Below are positions 28,287-40,200 of a stretch of 64,000 nucleotides of DNA, one piece after another (within the stretch, counting starts at the first letter, position 1; each line of letters opens with the position of its first letter). The translations under genes were made by a program, and so were the position numbers. The DNA comes from Hermodice carunculata. Lineage: Eukaryota; Annelida; Polychaeta; Eunicida; Amphinomidae. Below the pieces are notes generated by a model that saw only the letters and a list, made by a program, of their open reading frames with translations, was not told where the DNA came from and ran no database searches. The DNA is taken from assembly GCA_964020975.1 (NCBI GenBank), contig OZ026613.1:122031679-122095678 (forward strand), written 5' to 3'.

Positions 28287-31200
28287 GTTTCATCTCCATG
28301 ATCGCTTAAATCAAATTACACTGACAATTATATGGTCCAACGCTATAAAATATACCTAAAAACAAGGTGTGAACTTATGCTTGATTTATTAAAGCTTTGT
28401 CCTTTGGTTTAAGTCGAGTGGCAAAGACCATGGAACAGTAACCAGTAGAATGAGCATGGTTTTCAATTGATACATAATAATAATTATAATGATGATGATG
28501 ATGATGATGTGGCTCTCCGCTTGTCTGCCGCAGTCCTGTGTCACCGTGTGACACAAGTGGCCTAGGGTTAAAAAAGTGAGGTGGGAGAAATCATGGTAAT
28601 CCTTACAAACTTGTGCTGCCATGTTTTCCAGGACCACAGCCGAGGCATAGGGTCCACCACCCACTCTCTCACAGCTGTGGTGGACCCGTGGTCCTAGGCA
28701 TATCCCCCCTACACTCATTCCTTGTACTCTAAAAAAAAAATCCATTCCTCACACACCCTATCCCCGTCTCTACGGCTCAGGCTTTCCCATGGGAGCACCC
28801 ATGGGAGCCCTTATAAGGGCTACCACCATTCCCATTCCCTCCCCTCCCTGTACTGTGGGATTCTAATTTAACCTGCTGCCATCTAACTCTATTATTGCAT
28901 CCCCATGGGAAGCCTTATAAGGGATACCACCATTCCCATTCCCTCCCCTCCCTGTACTCTGGGAACTCTTATTTACCCTTTTGCCTCCTAACTATTATTT
29001 CCATCCTTTTCTCCTAGGATCCTACCGGGTGGTCCTGTACGTTTTTATTACCTTTCCTGCCTCCCAGAAAGCCGCCTTTCAAACCTAAAATCCATGCTAT
29101 ACGTTCCTCCTCCTCTAAACACTGAAACTCTTCTAACCCCTTGTAATTGTAATATTCCCTGTGCAACGTTCTGAAAAAAATCTTCCCTTATCTCTCACCT
29201 TGCATCGCACCACAACAGACAATGATCCAGTGTCTCATCTGCCTCTTCTTTACACATCGTACACTTTCCATTATAAACTGTTTTCCACTTCTGTTTTCTC
29301 TGTTTTAGAGTGATTACTCCTGCCCTACTTTGAAACAGAAACTTGAACTCGTTCCCTTCATCCCAATACACACTTTTCTTTGGCCTTTCTAATACCTGGT
29401 ATGCTTTCAATGTACTATTTTTCCTGACACCTCTTTTCCAGCCTTCTTTCCAACCCTCTGTAATAGTCTTACCTATGTATACTTTCCAATCATCCACCTC
29501 AGCATATCCTTTCTATTCATATTTCTCTGGTAACCAGTCTATGTCTTTGGCCGATCTTGTTTTTTCCTTGACTACCTCATTGTAAACTTTCCTGCACCAC
29601 CTGATTTCACCTATTGCTTGTAAATACCCCCGGTACTGTAGCTTAGCTTTGGCAATCCTATCTGTGATTTTATTCCATGCTTCTGTTGCTGTACATGGTG
29701 GTGCTCCCAGTATCCATTTCCCCATCTCATTCTGTGCTTTCTCCATTCCCTGGATATATCCCTCACTTACTGAAATCACATCTAAGCCATATATTTTTCC
29801 TCGTATTGCAACTATATCCCATAATACTTTTACTGTGTACGCCCTGTTGAAACCGTTGAGTGCAGTAGCTTTAATCATTCCTTTTGTCAGTTTCACTTTC
29901 TGTTTAATCTTCTCCACCTGATACCTGAACATGCCTTTACCTGTTGCTTTAATCTTAACACATGGGTACTCATACTCATCAATCTCCCCATTTTCAATTA
30001 ACTGTTCCCTACCTTCTGGAATTTGGAACTGCCCATTCTCCATTTTTTATTCACATCTGGTTTTTCCCAAGAGTCGTCACTTTACTCTTACCCTTACTAA
30101 ATTCTAACCTCCATTTATTCCCACATTCCCCTGCTATGTTCAGCATCTCTTGTGGTTCATTCTGGGACTCTGCCATGAGTACAATGTCATCTGCAAAAAA
30201 GATCTCGAATTTTTAGATAAACTACCCGTATTCCCTTATTCCACTCCATCAACAGATCGCCTAACTCCGTAACATACAAAGCGAACAAAATTGGGGACAG
30301 CACACATCCCTGCTTTAGGCCTATATCCAGACGTGCATTCTCTGCTTCTACCTTTACTACTGAAAGTGTACAGTCTACATCTTTAAAGCGCACTTTCAGA
30401 ATTTCTAGAAAATTTCCACCAAATCCTAGTCCACTTAGGTTTTCCAATAGAGCATCTCTTCATACCCTCACATAAGCTTTCCTCAAATCTAAGCAACCGA
30501 TGAAGACTTTCTTCCGCTTTTGTCTTGTCCAGTTCTAACACCTGGGTCAATGTGAGGACATGGTCACCTACCCTTCTATCGGTCTGAATCCATTCTGAAT
30601 TTCCCCCCAAAGACCGAGCCTTTCAACTATTCTACTTAGTCTCCGGTACATTACCCTAATGAATATTTTGCCCATACCTGATGAAATCGCAATGCCCCTA
30701 CACTGATCCAATTGGCCTCTTGGGCCCTTCTTTGGGATATATGCAATGCTGAGTCTATTCCATTCCTTTGGTACTTGTCTTTTCTCATTGACCCTATTGA
30801 AAAGCAACTGTAAGCTATGTTCCATTTCTTTTGGTCCTTTCTTTATAAATTCTGTCAAGATATCATCTGGTCCTGGAGCTTTGCATAACCACAGCATAAC
30901 CACATCTGTTCAACTGCCATTTCAACTTCTATACCTCTGCATTGCTGGATCCCATTGATCCTGTGCATACTCAGCTTAACACCCTGGTACTGTTTCCTGA
31001 CCCCACTGTGGGTTATTGACTTCTTCCCAATGCTCCCTTGAAGCTTCCTGTATTTCTTCCTTATTATCTGTCCTTTTGCCTCTGTGCATGATTTCCAGTG
31101 CTTTATCCTGTGTTCGCTGATTAACCTGCTTCAAAAAGATGACTGACCTCTTCTCTGCTTTCATCTCTACTACATTCCTTCTACATTCCATATACTGTCT

Positions 31201-34200
31201 CTTACCTTCTTCTATATCACCTTGTGAGTACCTGCTTTTCCTGGTTAATCTACATGTTCTATTTTTACCCCCTTTCTTTGTATGGCTCCTTTCAGCTCTG
31301 GGTCTATTCTATACTTTAGGTTTTCAACTGTGACTTTCTTGCTATCTATCTTCTCCTCTGCTACCTTAAGAATGGTTCTGGTCAGGTCCCCATTTATTTC
31401 CTATACCACTCCTTCATCCTCCTATTTATTCTTCCATTCCTACAATTCAACTTTTGTAGTTTCTTGATGCCCTGCTCAGTCTGTTTCCTCCTTAATACTC
31501 CATTTAGTCCCGCATCGGTTTCCTCTTTGATATTGCATGTTAATGGAGACTATCATCCAGTTATGATCACTGCCTATATCCAATTTCCGTTCATCATCTA
31601 TTTCACATGTTTGTGTCATCTGAAATACTCCATTATTCACTAAAAATATTATCAATTATTGTCTGCCTTTTACCAGATGCCCGTGTCTACTTTCCTTTAC
31701 ATTGTACATCCGTATTAACGATCCATTTCCATTCATTCAGCTATCCCCTCCCTCTATTCCACTGATTCCATTTCCTATGTGTCCATTAAAATCCCCAGCT
31801 ACCATAACCTGGTAGCCCTGCTGCCGAATGTCACTAATCATCATTCTCATCCTATCATATATTTGGTCATACCGTTCTTTAGGTAACCCCTCACGACCCA
31901 CATACACAACAGCTACTGCTACCTTATTTCAATTTGACTCTATTCGTACCCACTGCATCTCATTTTTCACCTCATTGTCTTCCTGCGTACTCCTCCTCCT
32001 TTTCTTTGTCTGCTTTCTACTCCTGTACCTATTAGCTCATAACCTGCTCGGCATGTAATTATACTAACCTCTTCCTTTCTGATATGTGTTTCTGCTAGGG
32101 CTACAATGTACATTCCGTCAATCTCTATTACATCTCCTATCTCTGCCACTTTGTTTTATAAAAAAAACCCTGCCCTTACCTATCTCCTCCTGCCTGACTA
32201 GGGTGCAACTCCCTCCTGCCGACAAAATCCTCCCATACATCCTTGAACGCTATACCCCTCCCCCTACACATCCTACCCAGCTGCCTATTGTTCCCACAGA
32301 TCCTGCTAGCCTCCCAGCTACTCATCCTCAACTTTGGTAGGATCCCCATCACTAACGCCTCACAATCTAACTGCCCTATGTGGTCTAAAAGCCCCCTATA
32401 TCTTCCCCAAACTGTCCCTGTACCACCACCCTATTTCCCCTCCTCCCTGTCTGACTGGCCATTAGTCCCAACCTTCGGGCACTCCCCACTACTCTGCACT
32501 ATCCCCTCTAAACACTCCTCTGAGTCCCTAATCTTTGCACCTGGCAGACATACCCTCACCCTTTTGTCCCTGTCCCTCCTACAAAATGTCCCGCCGATTC
32601 TCCTACAGATACTACTCCCAACAACAACTGCCTGTCTGATACTAACCCTTTCTCCTCCCTCCTCCCCTACACCATCCTGCCCACTGGTTCCTGTCTCCTC
32701 CTGTGCGGTCTGTCCTATTGCCTCTCTCCTCTTTTCTGCGCCCGACCACCCTCCTGCCTCCCTACCAGGCTAACCCCCTCCCTGCAGCCCTACTCTGACC
32801 ACCTCTAATTCTAGCTTAAGGGCTGCCATCTGGACTTCTAAAGTCTCAGTCCTCCTCCACTTCCCCAGCTGTACCTAGAACTTTCCTCCCTTGCCTCGTC
32901 TAAAGTACAGAGCAGCCCAGTACAACCAAACTTCTCCCACATACAGCACCCCTCGCACTGTATGTATCCCTCCCACTTTGCCCAGGGCTCTCTGCTGTCT
33001 ACCTCCCTCGACTCTGTACATGTCCCCCACATCTCCCGCCCCTTCCTCTGCTCTCCTCTCCCCCTGCCCTCCTATCTGTTCCCGTCCTGCCTGCTTCCCC
33101 CCTCTAACACACCTCCCTCTTGCTCCCTTCCCCCTCTTGCTCCCTTCCCTCGCCCTGCTCCAGTACTGCTCTGTGGCACACCATGACCCGACATGACTAT
33201 ACGTTCACTTATATATGTTTATTATTTAACTCCTCGCTAATGATATTTAAAATGGTGGCTCCCATGCTAACTGTCTTATTTCCGCTCTCTTAAAACTTGC
33301 TTATTTAAAATACCTAAAAAATAGCCAAAGTTTATCACTTAAGTTTTCCCTGCGATGCCTCTATATATTTATAAAAGAAATCCTGGGCTAGGTATTATGT
33401 AATCTACTTGCAAGGTGAGACGATGCAGCTAGAAAAACTGCTTCAATTCCCCCGTAAGCCTGGAACATCGGGTGTATTCCTTTTGTTATCCATCTCTTTA
33501 TTTACTTATTTAATTTGTTATTTATGCATTTTCTATTTATCCATTTAATTATTTCAACGTTTACTGGGGTATCAAATAATTAACTTGTAACGTTTCTCGG
33601 TTCCCTTGCATTACCATTCTAAATGTACCATGCAAAAAGTTTTTGCTTTTGAAGCAATAGAGTTGCCTTTACATCAGCCGACTAAAAATATCTTCATCAT
33701 CTGAAAAGATTTGGTCTTGTAAGATGCAGGTAAAAACCACACAATATTAGATAATGTTTTATATAATCACGTTACTAGAGTGTGGGTTGTCTCACACTTC
33801 CTTCTTCACCATTGTAGTATCAAATTAAATTTTGAAAAGGCAAATATAATTTTCCGCCGAAATGTAGATTAATATTCCAATGCTTCAAGAATTGTAACCT
33901 GGTGGAATCCTGAATAAATATTTTTGTATGTGTATGTGCGCTGGTGATAGCGAATGTTGATGGTATCATCATTTGTCACAAACGTTACACATGTTACTTT
34001 GTGACACTAAGTTAACATGTTTGAATCAACTCCACGTTTGTCTGTCCAGCCAACTGCGATTAGTTGGTATCTTTACATTAATTTATAACATTTCAGATTC
34101 GATATGTTTTGCAATAACGTAAAACAACGGTATCCTGTTTCCATACAAGAACTTATGTTATGTGTAACTTTTAAATTTTTTCACCTGATGCAGAATTATA

Positions 34201-37200
34201 TCACAAGACCAAGGTATCACTACAGTTTGTACTATAGGCGTATAATTACATAGACAAGTGCCATTGACACCGTGACAATTTATTAACACAGCGGCAAATT
34301 CCTCTCACTTTTAAGCAATTATAATCGTTTAATATTGGTGAAGTAGCTCATGTTCTGAACTACATATTTCTCACAAAAAACATATTATTAAATATACAGG
34401 AAACGTATTGTTGTTTATCTCGATACATCAATAGCTGAACGGCAATTTCCCTTTATAACGGGGACCTTGATACCAAACTATGAAGCCCCTCGTTCTGTAG
34501 TCATAGCAATTTTGTAAAGTGTTTAAAGTGTCTATTGAAACCAACTTAAATTTAAAATGGAATGTTTTTTTCATTGCCCAGATGCGTTTTCATTATCATA
34601 CATACTGGAAGCAAGATTTGCAGTATCATCAAGTAGACACAGAAATGCCATTTAAAAATTAATCTTAAATTATCTGAATTTCTCATCCATGATTATGTAA
34701 TCATTTGCTATAAAACACTAACCACATTTTTGGAGATGTGTTGCATCCCTACATCCCTTCAATATTCCATATTGATCCTTATCATACAAACAGTGTTGCT
34801 GGGGCAAGTAGGACTGTCCATTCCTGCACATTAACTTTGCTTCTGCCCTGTTATATTCTACAAGCACACAAGGCAAGTTAAGGTTTACTAGAGCGGGTAA
34901 GGCAACATGCAATGAGTCGTTTACGACCCCAAGCCTTGTCTTAAGTTCCAAACTACCCGACTCAAACACACGACAAAGTGATGACATCTTGCAGAAAATT
35001 ACGGTTGTCCAATTTGTGATTAAATGTGAGGCTATGTCAAAAGGTACATTGGGATTCAGCACAGAATAAAGACAATATGTTGCTAACCTTAAAGGAAACA
35101 ACAAAATGTGTTCAACTGGAACAATGTTATGAGTAAAATTAAGCTGTATTTTAACACTGAAAGAATACTCACTTTTGTAGCACTTCAATGGACCAAGCAC
35201 GTGAAAAATATATTCGTTTTCGCCCCCTGTGTCACCAAGTGTAAACATCATAACAGGCAGTTGGGTGATGTTGCGTAGATAACCCATATCCTTCCCATTG
35301 CCCTTATCACTTACACATGCACAGCTGTTAAAGCAAGTATAAGAGTCGGTTTGATGTGAGTTTTACTTGGTTTAGTTTTTATTTTATTTCCGATAGCACA
35401 TTACCTACTGCATGCAGTTTAACAAGGAAAATATAGGCACGCGAGATCTTTTTTCTGGTATAAAATGTTGCTCCTTTATGGCAGACACTTAAACATTCTT
35501 TATGGACTAATTGCTACCTTCCAAAGCAGGTTCTATAAAAGATTACTTTGCATTTAAAATTGTTTTCGATGTATTAACTTATGAACGGGCGCTGGTCATA
35601 CATTTCAACAGAAGAAAGACGATATCCGTGGGGAATGATGCAATATGAATGCCATGTAATGCACTGGTACTTTCCACATTCTTTGCCACCCGCATTAAGT
35701 GCACTTGATGGCTACTGCGTTATTGGGGCTGCATTAAGACAAACCCATACAACAGTAATTAATGAAGTATAAAATATATTCCTATTTTGTGTACAATTAT
35801 TGATTGTACTGTTGTTAAAGTGTTGTAATTATTGTCCAGTTTGGACCATTTATGTGTCAATAAATTAGTGCAACTATATAATGATTAATCTGTAAAGAGT
35901 AAAAAATAACTAATCAGGGATATAATATGGTGATAGACTTAAAATGAATTTTTGAACACAAATTGTACCCTTTTTGGTTTTAATGAATATCAAGTTCAAC
36001 TTGTTATCAAATCCTTATAGATTTTTTTTATAAGAAAAGGCCATGAAAATATACACAAAATCGAGACAACAAAGACAGAAAAAGGGACTGTGCACAAAAT
36101 TATTCAAGCTATCAATTTTATCTACAAAACGGTTACAAATTGACATATAGTACTATTGAAGAATGGACTTCAATTTATGACTATCCACCGAAATATTAAA
36201 AGTACGAAGCATGTGAGGTATTTAATTTGGTCGGATTATATGATTGAAAGAATATTTTCATACCACTGAGAATAATGTGAAACAATCGTCAGGAAAAGGA
36301 CAAAGACAATTTACTAAAACAAATCGCAATGATAAATCCTCGAGAACTGCAGCAATACCCTTAAGGGTAAGGAAATATAGCCATCTCCACACAGTAACAT
36401 AATCCAGCAACTCGACAAACAGATCACATTCAAATTGGGACTGGCCACATCAGTACCAAAATGTACATTTTAAATGATATGATCATTCTTTTTTTTTTTT
36501 TTTCATGTGTATTAAATGTGAGTGACTTGGTACATTCTTTCAAATCGCAATGAGAAATAGTTGTGTATAGAGTGGCGAAGTCACAAGCACAATCTATGTG
36601 CAAGATAAATAAATATAAATACAATTCAAATGTTCCAACAAGAGCTTGGACTTAGATCAAATCAAACCTATTATTACCGAAAAATGTTTCTGCCTGACCA
36701 CAGTAATTAAACCAGAACTGACAATTCTTCAGTGGAGCAAAATTTGGAACCGGCAAGGAGTTGGAAGTCATAGGTGTAAAAACATATTTATCACACATCT
36801 ACTGAAGGCACTGAACAACGACTGGATTTATCAGAACAGGATTGTTTTTTTTATGTAGATGTCATATTCTGTATGTAACGATGTGGCTTTTCTCACTCAT
36901 CTGTTCATGTAAGATGGAAATATCAAACTTATTCTTTGTATTGTAAATTCTTATATCTCTTTCTTTTGCTGTATTTGAATTTGCCTGTCATGTCTCTTTT
37001 TATCCTCGGCCCAAGTGATATATTTTGGGTTAAGGTGGTTAGGCCCATATGGTTTGAAAATAAAACCCGGAAATTTGCAGTTAATGAAGAATATTTCAAA
37101 GGTTGAGAGAACCAGTTTGAAACCACCAGTTGCTTTTTTAAGTGACTGCATGTCTCAAGTCTGGGATGGAATTCGCTTCTTGGCATCGGTATTGGAAAAT

Positions 37201-40200
37201 GCATATGGATGATTTGGAAATTGTCGATTTTCTGCCCTTTACTAAATTTGACTTAGCTCTCGTCGTTAGGTTGGAAATTATGAATATGGGTAATATTTCT
37301 CTGAATCATTTGATATATATTTTATTGACAATGTTGTACTGTGGGGAGTGTTCTCTGACTCATAAATATAATGGACGTAGAGTGTTGAGTAATGATCTAG
37401 ATTCATAAGTCATACAAAGACGATGTAGGTCTACTTCCAATATTTGCAGTCAACACAGCTGACAGATAAGTCAGAAGCATCAAAGAATGGCAGACCCACC
37501 ATTGCTCTTTTTGGAGCAAATGGTAAACTTTGGGTTTAAAATCATAAGGCCTATATATTTTGAAAAAAACCCCAACAGTTTCCAGCTAATGAAAAAATGA
37601 AATATGAAATATTTCAAAGGTTGAGGAGACAGGTGTAAAACCACCAGTTGCTTTCAAAGGGTAACTCCCTGGCTGAAGTTAGGGTTGAATTTTTTTTTTT
37701 TTGCATGGTATTGGAATTTACGAATCAGGGTAATGCATTTCTGAATAATTTTTTTACTTGCAAGTCCAGCCTCCATAATCTTTTTCCTGTCTTTACTCCA
37801 AGCACTTTTTTGTTGTTCACCCTGGCCGTCTTGAAATTAGTTGCATGTTAAAGTACAACAGAAAGGTTGCGAATAATTATATGACCATGGTCATTTGATG
37901 ATATGAGAATTATCACATGAACATGTTTTTTGTCTTTATAACACATAAAAATCTGTATTAAAGTTTAAGAATCTGTGTGTGGTAAGTAGCTTGGACGCAA
38001 TATTTATCATTTATTGATAAGAAAGGTCGGCAGTGCCATTAGTGTAAGTCTGTATGCATGATTGTGCCTTAAATTTTAATATATAGGATCGACTTTTGTA
38101 ATAGACGCCTGCATCGTGAACTATTATTTCAATGAAATCTTCCTTTGGGGTGATCCTGTCAACAGCAACAGGCTAAAATGTCTATGAAAACTCATGTCAT
38201 TTATAATATGATACGATATTTCATCAAATATTCGTCACAGGAAACACTTGGTGATATCTTGTTTTAATCGGTTCAAAACCTAAGAGGGGTATAATACACA
38301 TCTAATTATATGGGGATAATTTGGATTATTAAATTTTCTAGTATGAAACTCTTGCGTTACATAGGAGCAATGAGAATTTCTAGGTGGTTTACAGTGTCCA
38401 AGTGTAGGTCTGTACCTTGTCTGAGTAGTTATCAACTGTGGGGAGGAACCTATCTTAGAATAGTTTTTTGGGCCATTCTGTATCCCTTTGACTTAATTAG
38501 TAAGTCCATAGAGCCAAGCAGTAGTCAGGCCTGTTTGGCAAAATATCTCATGATCTTTTGTTTACCCTTGATTTTTTCCCATTAATTTTCACATTGAAGT
38601 TATCTCCTGGTTTTAAAAAATGTCCAGCTTTTATTCCTTACTTTTTTGCTGAACTGTAGATCCATGACGACTGATTCTGAGATGGAGCTCTGGTAGTTTC
38701 TTCAACATGCTGGAATGCATGCTTTTGATATGACGCTGGGTAAATCACATTTGTGGACTGCAACTTAACAAGTTTCTGGACTAACTACATGGTTTTCCTT
38801 GTTGGAGAAAGATGAGGAAACTTCGAGTCAGGTTTAAAAATATGGACTAGTCTGGCATCTGCGTCAGTCATTAGTTTGAAATTTCATTTTCTTTTGTATA
38901 ATGTCAGACATGCAAGATTGCAGACGGACAGTGGACTGCTTGAGATTACACTTGCCATGATGATGTTGTTGGTCTTTGCTAACGTTCAGTAATTCTAAAC
39001 AAACTGTACATGATGTTCCTATGCTAGTGTTATTATTTAGTGTATCATTACCATCCACAAGATTAAGAAAAACAAAAATGATTATGAAAAAAACATCACA
39101 TACATGCATGCCGGCCGGAAATTGAGACTGGACCAACATGTGCCATTTCTCGACTTACATGATCGAATTTGAACAGGATCAAATTTTCAACATCCCCGTT
39201 TTAGGAGATTAATGCCCAGGATTTTGCCCTCAATGCGCACCTGCGATTTATTTGTCAAAATGAGGCAAAAGACCGAGATATATGCAAAATTAAATATTTT
39301 ATAGGGTAAGAAAAGGCAAGGAACAAGCATGTGCCATTATAAAATCTTTTCTTCATGCCTTACAGCTGTCAGATCGAAATTTTATCCTGCTGACAAGTGG
39401 AGCTGCGGCAGACATGTTTGGGTGAATGGCGTAATAGCGTGTTTCCCTGAGGCATCCAAGCTTCCTACCAGGCATCCTATAAATATCAATTCAGCCGTCA
39501 AATGTATCAATCCCCCTAGGCAACACTTAGTGAGTTAATAGATAAAAGTAATAAATCATATTTAAATCAAATAAACAGTTATAACTGTGATGATATTAAC
39601 ATTTTAAACATGGCGCCAAGGAGAAAGGAGAAAAGTTTATATTTGATAAGCTTTGATATGATCAGCAAATCAGTTAAAAAAAAGCAATGTTAGGCTTAAA
39701 CAACTCATCAGTAGAGTCAATCAGTAGTTACTAAGCTAAAAGCTAATTTTAGGTCCCAGTGTCAAATTTATATTTAACACTCATCTACACCAGGCAAGAT
39801 GGCGGCGCCCAGTCACTCGAAATCAAGCTGTAATCTGTCTACAACTTCCTATAGCTCTCGGTGCGTTACTATTACATGATTTATTGATTCTTTTTGTCGC
39901 ATTTACAGACTTTTTTGTCAAGATTTTTATCACTGTGGCCACTGATTGTGCTTACTGGCGCACTTGCAACATACTTCAGCAGCAGCTACATACTGGATCA
40001 ACATGGCTATCGTTACTCATGTGATGACTGGACTTGATATTATATTGTTGACATTCTGTGTTATGAGGAACACTATACCTGTCAAACACTAGTTTATGGA
40101 CGGGGGTTCCAACATTGACCTTCTTGAGTTACTACATAACAGGTTCAACATACAACCTGGACGTCTCGTGGCACATAGACTTTCAATGTCAACAAACCTT

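Larger units (their letters stand above)
28473..33190 (-). mobile_element. Nearly full-length LINE with esterase-like ORF1, in a receptor intron
   Basis: Minus-strand non-LTR retrotransposon with an ORF1-like part (about 33190-32160), an endonuclease and RT part (about 32150-29195), a 3' UTR with tandem repeats and hairpins (28500-29000), and a terminal (ATC)n(ATT)n tail (28473-28510). It lies in the same orientation as the receptor, in the intron between exons 34857-34723 and 28155-28039. Numerous stops and frame changes make it inactive, but the whole architecture is legible. Its sense strand is G-rich, which gives conspicuous C-rich sequence on the plus strand at 32.2-33.2 kb. The clade is not resolved. 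Confidence 0.8.

Noticed and set aside
28389-28745. 118-codon minus-strand frame with a poly-Ile stretch
   Set aside because: It runs through the LINE 3' UTR hairpins and the (ATC)n tail, so it is not a protein.
32243-33196. Long Pro/Ser/Leu-rich plus-strand frames
   Set aside because: Antisense shadows of the G-rich LINE ORF1 region, with no domain of their own.
36929-37408. A host gene from the 37-kb open frames
   Set aside because: The frames lie in a duplicated AT-rich block, on both strands, with no conserved motif that I recognise.
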